From an uncultured Algibacter sp. (lineage in GTDB: Bacteria > Bacteroidota > Bacteroidia > Flavobacteriales > Flavobacteriaceae): a stretch of 64,000 bases of DNA. Shown piece after piece: positions 46,063 to 54,913 of this stretch. A model generated the notes under the pieces. The model was not told the DNA's origin, did no database searches, and worked only from the letters and a program-made list of their open reading frames with translations. Numbering within the stretch: position 1 is the first letter of the stretch; each line of letters starts with the position of its first letter. Location: the NCBI RefSeq assembly GCF_947487605.1, contig NZ_CANKXK010000006.1, forward strand, positions 1 to 64,000, in the 5' to 3' direction. The position numbers were made by a program, and so were the translations under genes.

Positions 46063-47487
46063 ATGAATATTAAGTTAATTGAGGAACCAGTATTACAGTT
46101 TGGTACTGGAGAACATATTGACCCAAGACAAGGAATTTTAGTACATGGAACATCTGATTTGAATGAAGTACGTCCAGAAAGAATTGTAACTGGTTTTGTT
46201 GGAAAAAGTGAAAGCGTAAGTAAAATTATTTCTTGGTTTGATAAGAATAAAAAAATGATTTTGGGACCTGAAAAAAAGATGGCATTACGAAATTTGTTTC
46301 CAACTTTCCCTGGGTTTAATTCTAAATCAGCCTATAAGTGTGAAATAAAATATGATGCGTCATACATAAGAAAAATAAACAACTCTGCTTTTGACGAAAT
46401 ATTGGAAACAGCAAAGAGTATTGAAGACTTAATAGAGAAAGCAGTAGAACTTTATATAACAGAAATAAAATATTTATCTAAAAATAAAAAGCCAGATGTA
46501 ATCTTATGCGTTTTAGATGAAAAATTCACTAAAATAATTTTCGGAAATGAAGAGTTTATAAGGAAAGTTGAAGATAGTGATAACGATGAAGATTTAATTG
46601 AAGAAATAGAAACAAACTTTAGAAGATTGTTAAAGGCAAAATCAATGGAGTATAATATCCCTATTCAGTTAGTCAGAGATAGAATAGTAACTCCGTCAGG
46701 AGAAATGCAAGATGAAGCCACAATTGGATGGAATTTTTTTACTGCATTATATTATAAATCTGGAGGTGTGCCTTGGTCAATAAAAAAGAAAAGCGATTCT
46801 GTAACTTGTTTTGCTGGTATTAGCTTTTATAGAAGTAGAGATAAGAAGACAATTCAAACAAGTGTCACACAAATTTTTAATGAAAATGGCAAAGGTGTGA
46901 TTTTAAGAGGTTCTCCAATAGAGCAGGACAAAAATGATAGAGAACCACATTTAAGTAAAGAGCAAGCTTATGATTTAATGATAAAATCATTGAATGAATA
47001 TTATGAAGCTATGAAAATTTATCCTCAAAGGTTAGTAATTCATAAAAGTTCGAATTATTCAGATGGAGAGATTGAAGGATTACGAAAAGCGACTAGAGAA
47101 GTTAATATTAACTCATTAGATTTGGTTACAATAATGCCCACTAAATTGAGATTATATAATGAAGGAATGTATCCTCCAAAACGAGGTACAATGTTTTCTT
47201 TAAATGAATCAACTCATTTACTTTATACACGAGGGTTTGTAGATTATTATGGTACTTATCCAGGAAGATATATACCAAATCCAATAGAAATAAGACTTTT
47301 CACATTTGATGAATCTCCGGAACAAATTTGTAAAGAGATTTTAGCCTTGACGAAAATGAATTGGAATAACACCCAATTTGATAGACGTTTTCCAATAACA
47401 ATTGATTGTAGTAGAAAAGTTGGAGAAATATTAAAATATATAAGGGAAGACCAAAAGCCTCAAATAAAGTATAGTTTTTATATGTAA
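46063..47487 (+). CDS. Short prokaryotic Argonaute (MID-PIWI), catalytically inactive
   Basis: This 474-aa pAgo has an N-terminal L2-like strip VLQFGTGEHIDPRQGI (10-25), a MID domain with LLKAKSMEYNIPIQLV (K193, Q202) and WNFFTALYYKSGGVPW (N224, K232), and a PIWI domain (about 245-474). Two catalytic Asp positions are replaced: S254 in FAGISF and S329 in VIHKSS. So it should bind guide and target without slicing and activate the SMEK/APAZ partner encoded 1 bp upstream. The length is normal for short pAgos. Long palindrome 1 copy b follows 31 bp after the stop. Confidence 0.88.
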   Translation: MNIKLIEEPVLQFGTGEHIDPRQGILVHGTSDLNEVRPERIVTGFVGKSESVSKIISWFDKNKKMILGPEKKMALRNLFPTFPGFNSKSAYKCEIKYDASYIRKINNSAFDEILETAKSIEDLIEKAVELYITEIKYLSKNKKPDVILCVLDEKFTKIIFGNEEFIRKVEDSDNDEDLIEEIETNFRRLLKAKSMEYNIPIQLVRDRIVTPSGEMQDEATIGWNFFTALYYKSGGVPWSIKKKSDSVTCFAGISFYRSRDKKTIQTSVTQIFNENGKGVILRGSPIEQDKNDREPHLSKEQAYDLMIKSLNEYYEAMKIYPQRLVIHKSSNYSDGEIEGLRKATREVNINSLDLVTIMPTKLRLYNEGMYPPKRGTMFSLNESTHLLYTRGFVDYYGTYPGRYIPNPIEIRLFTFDESPEQICKEILALTKMNWNNTQFDRRFPITIDCSRKVGEILKYIREDQKPQIKYSFYM

Positions 47488-47518
47488 ATATCAATTTCAA
47501 TTGGAGCTAAAACGACAT

Positions 47519-47690
47519 CATAAAATTTTGGCTAAAACAATAGGTGAGTGGAGCGTTCATATTTTAGGGGTCTAGTAAAAAAGTTTCTTAATAGTTACAA
47601 TTATACAAGGGATTTCAAAGAAATCTTAATAAGTTACAATGTTTCCTAAAATATAGCGTAACGAGCCGTAATTGTTTCCAAAAGTTTATG
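47519..47690. repeat. Long imperfect palindrome 1, copy b
   Basis: Outer arms CATAAAATTTTGG (47519-47531) and CCAAAAGTTTATG (47678-47690) enclose CATATTTTAGG and CCTAAAATATAGCG. The arms match copy a (40438-40652), while the central loop is different and shorter. It is followed, as in copy a, by a TTTTTTGTTTCTTT tract. It sits directly after the short pAgo gene. Confidence 0.7.
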
Positions 47691-47762
47691 CAGTCATGAT
47701 TTTTTTGTTTCTTTTTTTATCCAAGAAAAAAAGATATAGAACAAAAATGTATCTTGTTAACT

Positions 47763-48188
47763 ATGAATACTGTTATTGAAAACGCGTTGCAATTTATGAA
47801 ACTAGAGCTTCAAAACGCTCAAATTGAAGTTTCAGCAAATGAAAGTGGGAGAGAAGGAGTTGATTTTTTAATTGGGAATAAGCAAATATACTTTCAGCCT
47901 TTAGATTTAGATACTATACTACAAAGTATTAAAATTTTAAAGCAAGACTTAGGAGAACTAAACGATAACTTGTTTATCGCTTTGGTTTTAATTATAGAAA
48001 AACAACCAAGAGTTGTATATGTAATTCCGTCTAAACAATTACAAGATTCTAATAATAACTTCTTTATAAATAATGACGTTAGCTTAATGCCTAGTTTATC
48101 TAATTGGGAAATTAAAATATCAAGTACAACCATAGAAGAATTAGAAAAGTATGCTTTAAACAATATGCTTGATAAGCTAAGAGTTTAG
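47763..48188 (+). CDS. Small protein, possible degenerate nuclease fold
   Basis: This 141-142-aa soluble protein reads helix (NTVIENALQFMKLELQNAQIEV), GREGVDFLIGNKQIYFQPLDLDT, then LFIALVLIIEKQPRVVYVIPSKQL and a C-terminal helix. The alpha-beta order with Asp in GVDFLI and IYFQPL two strands on resembles DUF4365-type or PD-(D/E)XK proteins, but no catalytic Lys is seen. I start it at ATG 47763; an in-frame TTG 9 bp earlier is less likely. It stands alone between the two repeat types, like a one-gene cassette. Confidence 0.6.
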   Translation: MNTVIENALQFMKLELQNAQIEVSANESGREGVDFLIGNKQIYFQPLDLDTILQSIKILKQDLGELNDNLFIALVLIIEKQPRVVYVIPSKQLQDSNNNFFINNDVSLMPSLSNWEIKISSTTIEELEKYALNNMLDKLRV

Positions 48189-48231
48189 TTCTGAAGTATT
48201 ATGTAAAATAGGATTTTAAAAAAGTTAAATT

Positions 48232-48793
48232 GGAATTCTAAATAGAACAAGTGCTTAGAATTTTATTTTTCTTAAAATTTAAGCTCTTGTGGCAACTTTA
48301 CGAGAATCGTTTAGAAAAAATATGGAGCACAATTATTCAATTACGCTAAAATTTCAATAACATCTAAAAACTAGCTTTTTTTTTGGCGTTGGCAAGCGGC
48401 GGTAAATTGTGTTTAAAAATAAATGTTATTGAAACATTTAAATTTTTAAAAAGCAATCGAGCGGTTGGGCGCGGCAATTTTACATAATGGCTAATTATAG
48501 CTACAAACAGCAGAATGTTTCTTATTTAGTACTAAACCCAAGAGCTCAATGTTTAATGACCCGAGTACTAAAGTTTCTTTTGGAATACTTAAATCTTATG
48601 GGATATTTTACATAATAGAGAATTATAGCTATCAAATAAACCTATAAGCTAACTAGCCGTAATTTCTTTTAACATAATTGTTGACGATATAGACCTAAAG
48701 GCACTATATCTACAATTATGTGTAAATAGCCTGAAAAACGGCTATACAGAAATTACTGTGTATTTGTACTATAATTTATATTATGTAAAATAG
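48232..48793. repeat. Complex hairpin repeat 2, copy b (right end of island)
   Basis: This matches copy a (40724-41171) in order. It has the hairpin 48247-48290, GCGTTGGCAAGCG and CAATCGAGCGGTTGG stems, the TTTAATGACCC word (48552), motif copies at 48476-48508 and 48603-48637, and an inverted copy at 48761-48792. The last ~190 bases (48603-48792) fold back almost completely, including ACATAATTGT / ACAATTATGT inner arms. A half-motif TTATGTAAAATAG follows the preceding stop (48199-48211). No gene lies in this 714-bp gap. Confidence 0.7.
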
Positions 48794-48870
48794 AAAATAT
48801 TATACACTATATCCTTTTCTAAAGATTTGTTAATTCTTTACTATTCCCTCTTAAACCTCAAAGGATGTAT

Positions 48871-48878
48871 TATATTTG
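48871..48878 (+). promoter_or_regulatory. -7 promoter box of the DedA-like gene
   Basis: TATATTTG matches TAnnTTTG, 24 bp before ATG 48903. An in-frame TTG at 48876 lies inside this box and is rejected as the start. Confidence 0.55.
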
Positions 48879-48902
48879 CAAACCCTGTGTTTTACCAATT
48901 AC

Positions 48903-49514
48903 ATGAAACTAAAACCTAAATATTCTAAATCACGTATAAAATTACTGCATCAGTATTATAGCTATACAGGTTTTTACGCATTTGTATGGAATGGTGTTAA
49001 AAAATCTTTGCCTTACATATTAGGCATTGTTGCTATAATTTATGTAGTCGATCATTTTTTCGATATTAATAAAGCTCTTATTACGCTAACAGAAATCTTG
49101 CCTGTATTTGGTGTTTTAAGTTTCTTTTTTGTTTCAGAAACCTTATTAGGTCTTATCCCTCCAGAAGTATTTATTGCTTGGGCTGGTAAAATGTATGCAC
49201 CTTGGTTCTATCTTAGTCTACTTGCCGTATTATCTTATTTGGGTGGTCTTTTGGCTTATTGGATGGGACGTTCGCTGTCTAAAATGCCCAAAGTCCATTA
49301 TTATTTAGAAGATAAAATGGCAAAGCACCTCAAAAACTCCAAAAAATGGGGTGGTTTCTTAATAGTTGTTGGTGCTTTATTGCCACTACCCTTTTCTATA
49401 TCTTGTATTGCAGCTGGTATTATTGAGTTTCCATTTAAAAACGTAATTGTTTTTGGTTCGCTCCGTTTAGTGCGTTTTGCTATCTACGGACTAATCATTT
49501 TCAATGTTTTATAA
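48903..49514 (+). CDS. DedA/VTT-like membrane protein
   Basis: This 203-aa protein has about five membrane segments. A central SETLLGLIPPEVFIAWAGKMY resembles the re-entrant loop of DedA/SNARE-associated (VTT) proteins, and a second glycine-rich segment is GGLLAYWMGRSLSKMP. The conserved basic LRLVRFAIYGLIIF lies at the end. DedA proteins are lipid scramblases or flippases needed for envelope homeostasis. It is the first core gene after the defence island. Confidence 0.82.
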   Translation: MKLKPKYSKSRIKLLHQYYSYTGFYAFVWNGVKKSLPYILGIVAIIYVVDHFFDINKALITLTEILPVFGVLSFFFVSETLLGLIPPEVFIAWAGKMYAPWFYLSLLAVLSYLGGLLAYWMGRSLSKMPKVHYYLEDKMAKHLKNSKKWGGFLIVVGALLPLPFSISCIAAGIIEFPFKNVIVFGSLRLVRFAIYGLIIFNVL

Positions 49515-49579
49515 AAAAAACTTAAATCATACGTTTGTTATTTGATTGTGAACTATTTTTGCACAAAAATTAGTTCAGT

Positions 49580-49867
49580 ATGTTCTCTTCATTAAACATT
49601 TTCAGACTTGTTGCACTCCTAGAAGGTGTTTCTTATATATTATTACTATTTATAGCAACACCCATTAAATATTTACTAGACGACCCACAATATGTAAAAC
49701 TATTAGGAATGCCACATGGTATTCTTTTTGTCGCTTATGTTGCACTAGCTGTCTTATTTAAAAAAGAATTTTCTTGGGATAATAAAACATTCTTAATAGT
49801 ACTTTTAGCGGCTATCATTCCATTTGGAACGTTTTATATTGATAGAAAATATTTAAAAACAGCCTAG
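49580..49867 (+). CDS. DUF3817 membrane protein
   Basis: This 95-aa protein has three membrane helices. It starts NIFRLVALLEGVSYILLLFIATPIKY, with the Glu-Gly-x-Ser-Tyr motif, and has GMPHGILFVAYVALA in the middle, both typical of DUF3817. The function is unknown. It ends 1 bp before the MscS-type channel gene, so they are co-transcribed. Confidence 0.85.
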   Translation: MFSSLNIFRLVALLEGVSYILLLFIATPIKYLLDDPQYVKLLGMPHGILFVAYVALAVLFKKEFSWDNKTFLIVLLAAIIPFGTFYIDRKYLKTA

Positions 49868-49868
49868 T

Positions 49869-51110
49869 ATGGAGGATATAAAGCATCTGTTTTACAACTA
49901 CTTACTGCAACATGGTTTATCTGAAAATGCTGCGAAGTATCTTAATATGCTTGCCTTACTCCTAGCATTATTAATTATTGTGTTTATAGTAGATTTTTTA
50001 ATTAGAAAAATTTTAGTGCAAGCATTCACCAAGTTTGCTCAAGTTTCTAAGTCTAATTTTGACGATTTACTTGTAAAAAACAAGGTGCCTAGAAATGTAG
50101 CGCATGTTATACCGCTTTTAATAGGTATAGAATTTGTTCCAGATATATTTTCAGATTTTCAGGATTTTGAGATTATTGTTGAAAAAGGATTGAAAGTATT
50201 TGCTATTATTTTAACCCTATGGATTGTAAGGAGTCTGCTGAATACCGCAAAAGATTTTCTAAAAACTTTAGCAAGTTTAAAAGATAAGCCTATTGATAGC
50301 TATATTCAAGTCTTTATGATTTTTGCTTGGTTAGCTGGTATTATGTCTGCTATTGCTATCATTACAAACACCCCTTTTATTAAATTCCTCACTGGATTAG
50401 GTGCTATTTCTGCTGTTATCATTTTAGTATTTAAAGATACTATTCTTGGGTTTGTAGCCAGTATTCAGGTATCTATAAACGACATGGTTCGCATTGGCGA
50501 CTGGATTACTTTTGAAAAATTTGGTGCCGATGGCGATGTGATTGAAATTACCCTTGCCACAGTTAAGGTGCAAAACTGGGATAAAACCATTACCACAATT
50601 CCAACATACGCCCTAATTTCTGAATCGTTTAAAAATTGGCGTGGAATGACTAGTTCTGGTGGACGTAGAATTAAGCGGTCTATTAGCATTAAAATGGATA
50701 GTATTACCTATTTAACACCTGATGCTATTGATAAACTAAAAGATATAGAATTAATAAAATCATATTTAATAGAGCGTCAAAATGCTATAGAAACGTATAA
50801 TATAGATAACACTATAGATAAGTCTTTACCTCTAAATGGTAGAAACCTAACCAATATTGGCGTGTTTAGAAAGTATGTACAAGAATATATTGAAAACCAT
50901 TCGGCTATAAATAAAGATATGACTATTATGGTACGCCAGTTGGCACCATCATCTCAAGGTTTACCTATAGAAATTTATGCCTTTAGTAGTGATAAGCGTT
51001 GGGCAAACTATGAGTATATCATGGCAGATATTTTTGATCATATTATTGCCGCTACCCCCTATTTCGATTTAGAAATATTTGAATTACCTAGTAGTTTTCT
51101 AAAGGAATAA
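49869..51110 (+). CDS. MscS family mechanosensitive channel (YbdG-like)
   Basis: This 413-aa protein has an N-terminal helix region, membrane helices at about 20-45, 105-125, 145-170 and 178-198, and the pore/beta-domain sequence GAISAVIILVFKDTILGFVASIQVSINDMVRIGDWITFEKFGADGDVIEI, which is diagnostic for MscS. The length and C-terminal APSSQGLPIEIYAFSSDKRW match the YbdG/YnaI-like subgroup. It releases solutes on hypo-osmotic shock. Confidence 0.9.
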   Translation: MEDIKHLFYNYLLQHGLSENAAKYLNMLALLLALLIIVFIVDFLIRKILVQAFTKFAQVSKSNFDDLLVKNKVPRNVAHVIPLLIGIEFVPDIFSDFQDFEIIVEKGLKVFAIILTLWIVRSLLNTAKDFLKTLASLKDKPIDSYIQVFMIFAWLAGIMSAIAIITNTPFIKFLTGLGAISAVIILVFKDTILGFVASIQVSINDMVRIGDWITFEKFGADGDVIEITLATVKVQNWDKTITTIPTYALISESFKNWRGMTSSGGRRIKRSISIKMDSITYLTPDAIDKLKDIELIKSYLIERQNAIETYNIDNTIDKSLPLNGRNLTNIGVFRKYVQEYIENHSAINKDMTIMVRQLAPSSQGLPIEIYAFSSDKRWANYEYIMADIFDHIIAATPYFDLEIFELPSSFLKE

Positions 51111-51313
51111 TTCTAAAATTTTCATACTTAAAATAAATTTTGTAACTTATAATGTATCAACAAGATACTTCCTTTTAAACTATAAGTATTTTTTCATCAT
51201 TGCTATAATAGCAATAACAAAAAAGTGTTGTATCTTGCAACAAAGAATAGCTATTACATTTATTTTAATGCGTAATGGGTATAAAACTATATTGCTAACT
51301 AACTAAAAAAATA

Positions 51314-54300
51314 ATGCATTTACCACCACCACACTTAAAAGCAATCTATCGATTGGTAAAAATTACATTTGGTATTTTTTTATTCATCTTTTCAATAAAC
51401 CTAAAAGCACAAACAAAACCCAATATTGTAGTCATTTTAGTAGATGATGCAGGTTATGCAGACTTTGGCTTTATGGGAAGTCCAGATATGGTTACACCCA
51501 ATATTGATGCTATAGCTAGCAATGGTGTTTATTTTACAGATGCCCATACTACAGGAAGTGCCTGTAGCCCTTCTAGAGCTGGATTACTTACAGGTAGATA
51601 TCAACAGCGGTTTGGTCATGAACAAAATACTATTGGTAGTAATGATGGTATGGATCCTACTGAAACCACATTGGCAGATGTTTTAAAAACTGCAGGTTAT
51701 ACAACTGCTGCTTTTGGGAAATGGCATGTAGGTTACAAACCTGAGCATCATCCAAATGTAAGAGGCTTTGATGAATTTAGAGGCTTTATTAGTGGTAGTA
51801 GAAGTTATTGGCCAAATGCAAGTCAAGATCAACCAGGAAAAAGTACAGCAACACAACACAATGGTGTTTATGAAACCTTTAGTGGTTATTATACGGATGT
51901 ATTGGGTGATCAAGCCATTTCATTTATTGATGCTAATAAGGAGAATCCTTTTTTCATTTATTTAGCTTACAATGCTATACACACACCTTTAGAAGCTAGA
52001 AGTGATGATTTAGCCTTGTTTTCTAGTATTTCCAATACAAATAGACGAAAAGCTGTAGCTATGAACTATGCTTTGGATCGTTCCGTTGGAAATGTGATTG
52101 CTAAATTAGAAGCAGAAAATATTTTAGACAATACATTGATTTTCTTTTTAAGTGACAATGGTGGGCCACAAGGAAGTACTTATGATAATGGTGTCCTTAA
52201 ATCTGATAAGGGCTATGAGTTTGAAGGTGGTCACCGTGTTAGTTTTGCAATGCAATGGAATGACAAAATACCAACAGGAACGGTTTTTAACGGACTCTCA
52301 TCTGCTTTAGACATATTCCCTACATCCATGAAGGCTGCTGGTATAGATAACACAATAGGAAAACCCTTAGATGGTGTTGATTTAATGCCGTTTTTAGATA
52401 ATGACCCGAGTAACGATAATGTCGATCCACATGATATGCTATTTTGGAGAATCAGTCCATGGGAAGCCGCTAGAATTGGTGACTATAAAATGGTAAGAGC
52501 CTCTAGTGCGGCAACTGCTGTATATGATATTGCTAATGACCTTAGTGAAGTTAATAATATTAAAGACGCTAACCCTAATGAATTCAATACATTAGCTTCA
52601 GAAATGGATAATTGGGCTTCTGAAATGGCAGAACAAATGTGGGCAGGGTCTGCAAGTTTTCAAGATTCTAAGTTTTACAATTATGAAGATTTAGTAAATA
52701 ATAGACCTTTCAGAACATCTAGTATGTCTGTTAATCAAATTGTAGCTCAAAATCAAGGGATAAATCATTATGACGATGTTATCTCAAGACATGATTGGCA
52801 AGTTATTTATGTAGATGGTGAAACAACAGGAAATGAGGGTAATAAAGTCATTGATGGTGATTATAGAACCTATTGGGATAGCGGAACATCAGGCGCATCA
52901 ACACATCCGCATGAAATTCAAATAGACTTAGGAAGTAATTATGATGTTGAAGGGTTACGTTATTCGCCTCGAAATGATGGGTTTTTTACAGGATCTATTA
53001 TTGACTATGAAATCTATGTCAGTAATGATATAAATGACTGGGGTGCTCCTGTTATAGTAGGAACATGGAATTACGGCACATCAGATAGAGATGCTGTTTT
53101 TAGTACTAAAGAAGGCCGCTATATCCGTTTTGTTTCTAAATCAAGTAAAAAAGGAAATAATGCTATTATTACCGAGTTAAACGTTATCGCAACGCCACTT
53201 TTTAACAATTGTGATATTTTTGATTATTATACAGAGGATACACCGCAGGTATTTGCTCAAAATGACTTTATACCTTATACAACAAATCAAGACCAACCAA
53301 GTGAAGGGAGTTTTACGGTTTCTAATGATGGCAGTACCCTTGATATTATAGGGAATAGATGGATAAGAACTCAAAACACCTACACCATTACCGCAAATAC
53401 CATTTTAGAGTTTGAATATAAAAGCACTCAAAATGGAGAAATACACGCTATAGGTTTTGATGAAGATAACTCTCAAAGTAGTAATCGTGTTTTCGGAGTT
53501 TACGGAACGGATAGTTTTGGTATTCCTGTTAACGATTTTTATAGTGAAGAAGGTGAATACCAGTTCTATTCGATACCTGTTGGAGAGTATTATACAGGAA
53601 TTAATATGAATTTAGTGTTCGTTAATGATAATGATATTTCCAATCCGCAAAATACAAGCAGTTACAAAAACATTAAAATTTATGAAAACACAGTAAGAGC
53701 ACCATTAATTGTAGAAGGCTTATTTAAAATTGCAGAAAAAGAAACGGGTAAATTATTAGGAGTTAATGGTAATGCACCAAATACTACAATAACACTTGAA
53801 ACAGATAATAATTCAGATGCGCAAAAATGGTATTTCAGACATATTAATAATAGCTACTATACCCTTCGTAATAATGCAACTAACACCTACCTTGATATCA
53901 TAGATGATAACGGAACTCTAAAAATTATTGATGATGCAGATGTTAGTAAATGTTCTGCTGGTTGGGGTGTAGAAGATGCTGAAAATGGAGATTACAAACT
54001 AGAAAGTAAACTATTTAATGTTGTTTTAGAAAAAAGTATGAATGATATGCCTACTTCTGGAGAAGATTCAAATACTATTTCTCAAAAATGGGTACTAACA
54101 CCTACTACGCCTTCTCTAAGCATAGCTGAAATTCAAGAAATAGAATCACAAACCATTGTACTTAACCCAATCAAAAATGGTACTAAACCAGTAGTTATTT
54201 TCAAAAAAGCACTTTCAAACGTATCTGTTTCTATTTACACATTAGGAGGCAAAAAAATCCATCATCAATTTTACAATTCACAATCAAGAGAGGTTGAAAT

Positions 54301-54388
54301 AGATAAAAAACTGACTGCGTCTGGGATGTATATCATCGAATTTAGTTCAGATAAAGCACATTTTTATAAAAAGATAATTGTGAATTAA
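51314..54388 (+). CDS. Multidomain type I sulfatase, T9SS-exported
   Basis: This 1024-aa protein has a signal segment (about 14-33, ending LKAQ). A sulfatase domain (35-440) has metal residues D44-D45 and the formylglycine signature CSPSR with Cys84. Next come an F5/8-type C carbohydrate-binding domain (about 470-640; VIDGDYRTYWDSGTSG, HEIQIDLGSNYDVEGLRY), a second beta-sandwich CBM-like domain (about 645-795), a ricin-type lectin-like region (about 800-930; GKLLGVNGNAP, SDAQKWYF) and a T9SS sorting domain (about 945-1024). It should remove sulfate from an algal polysaccharide at the cell surface. No polysaccharide utilisation locus surrounds it. A Cys-type sulfatase needs an anaerobic-type or FGE maturase encoded elsewhere. 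Confidence 0.9.
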   Translation: MHLPPPHLKAIYRLVKITFGIFLFIFSINLKAQTKPNIVVILVDDAGYADFGFMGSPDMVTPNIDAIASNGVYFTDAHTTGSACSPSRAGLLTGRYQQRFGHEQNTIGSNDGMDPTETTLADVLKTAGYTTAAFGKWHVGYKPEHHPNVRGFDEFRGFISGSRSYWPNASQDQPGKSTATQHNGVYETFSGYYTDVLGDQAISFIDANKENPFFIYLAYNAIHTPLEARSDDLALFSSISNTNRRKAVAMNYALDRSVGNVIAKLEAENILDNTLIFFLSDNGGPQGSTYDNGVLKSDKGYEFEGGHRVSFAMQWNDKIPTGTVFNGLSSALDIFPTSMKAAGIDNTIGKPLDGVDLMPFLDNDPSNDNVDPHDMLFWRISPWEAARIGDYKMVRASSAATAVYDIANDLSEVNNIKDANPNEFNTLASEMDNWASEMAEQMWAGSASFQDSKFYNYEDLVNNRPFRTSSMSVNQIVAQNQGINHYDDVISRHDWQVIYVDGETTGNEGNKVIDGDYRTYWDSGTSGASTHPHEIQIDLGSNYDVEGLRYSPRNDGFFTGSIIDYEIYVSNDINDWGAPVIVGTWNYGTSDRDAVFSTKEGRYIRFVSKSSKKGNNAIITELNVIATPLFNNCDIFDYYTEDTPQVFAQNDFIPYTTNQDQPSEGSFTVSNDGSTLDIIGNRWIRTQNTYTITANTILEFEYKSTQNGEIHAIGFDEDNSQSSNRVFGVYGTDSFGIPVNDFYSEEGEYQFYSIPVGEYYTGINMNLVFVNDNDISNPQNTSSYKNIKIYENTVRAPLIVEGLFKIAEKETGKLLGVNGNAPNTTITLETDNNSDAQKWYFRHINNSYYTLRNNATNTYLDIIDDNGTLKIIDDADVSKCSAGWGVEDAENGDYKLESKLFNVVLEKSMNDMPTSGEDSNTISQKWVLTPTTPSLSIAEIQEIESQTIVLNPIKNGTKPVVIFKKALSNVSVSIYTLGGKKIHHQFYNSQSREVEIDKKLTASGMYIIEFSSDKAHFYKKIIVN

Positions 54389-54416
54389 ATCACTTCATTG
54401 TGTGCTTTAAAAAAAA

Positions 54417-54449
54417 AGACCTGTCAGGTTTTAAAAACCTGACAGGTCT
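54417..54449 (+). terminator. Long palindrome after the sulfatase gene, terminator-like
   Basis: AGACCTGTCAGGTTTT and its exact complement are separated by one base. A similar palindrome (CCTACAAGGTTTT type) sits at 56086-56112. Such CCTGACAGG hairpins are dispersed in flavobacterial genomes and probably stop transcription. Confidence 0.7.
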
Positions 54450-54489
54450 GAATATTATACTTTTGGGTAACCGTTTTTATTAATTCAGG

Positions 54490-54620
54490 TTATAATTTTA
54501 ATGGTTGTTCGGCTATTTGTTTTGTGCTTTCCGAAGCTAATTTCAAGAGTTTTTTTTTGAATAGGTGTTTCTATTTACCCAATATTCTAAAATTTCTACG
54601 AATTGAATGTCGGCTGTTCA
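54490..54620 (-). pseudogene. Decayed ParE/RelE-type toxin remnant
   Basis: Downstream of the antitoxin on the same strand, the frame TADIQFVEILEYWVNRNTYS (toxin-like: ADIxxILEYW) breaks in a run of nine A. It continues in the next frame as KLLKLASESTKQIAEQPLKL, then stops. Together these match the front half of ParE/RelE toxins. The N-terminus is cut by a stop and the C-terminal half is missing. It is a frameshifted, inactive fragment. Confidence 0.65.
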
Positions 54621-54628
54621 AGTCCAAA

Positions 54629-54826
54629 TTACATTGCGTTTAACCATTCTGGATTTCTTTTATCTATAGCTTCTTGAGAAATCAGTTTTCCTTTTTTAAT
54701 ATCCTGTTCACTCATTTCGAGCATAACTTTTTGTTCTTTCGTCAATTCAATAATATCAGATTCCGAATTTCTAATGAATAGTATTTTGTCTATCAGTCCG
54801 TTTCGTGTATTATCTATTGTTGCCAT
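54629..54826 (-). CDS. Antitoxin-like small protein (ParD/RelB-type partner)
   Basis: This 65-aa acidic helical protein starts TIDNTRNGLIDKILFIRN, has a central LTKEQKVMLEMSEQDIKKGKLISQ and ends PEWLNAM. This is the layout of Bacteroidota antitoxins that precede ParE/RelE toxins. The toxin that should follow is present only as a frameshifted fragment, so this is an orphan. It may still repress its own promoter or neutralise related toxins. Confidence 0.65.
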   Translation of the reverse strand: MATIDNTRNGLIDKILFIRNSESDIIELTKEQKVMLEMSEQDIKKGKLISQEAIDKRNPEWLNAM

Positions 54827-54913
54827 TTCACTTAAATTTAAGTTCTAAATACTCGAAAAATTGCTCATTTTTCCTAATGTTGCCCAACACCCAATAAAAA
54901 TTATAAACAATAA

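Noticed and set aside
40399-48800. Integron with attC sites
   Set aside because: The repeats fold like attC sites and contain CGTTATGTAA-like ends, but they are longer (170-560 bp), do not clearly carry GTTRRRY/RYYYAAC cores, and no IntI gene is in the window.
48876-48902. Upstream TTG start for the DedA-like protein
   Set aside because: The TTG is part of the -7 box TATATTTG. ATG 48903 gives a normal start.
51314-54388. Start of a polysaccharide utilisation locus
   Set aside because: No SusC/SusD pair, glycoside hydrolase or other sulfatase is nearby.
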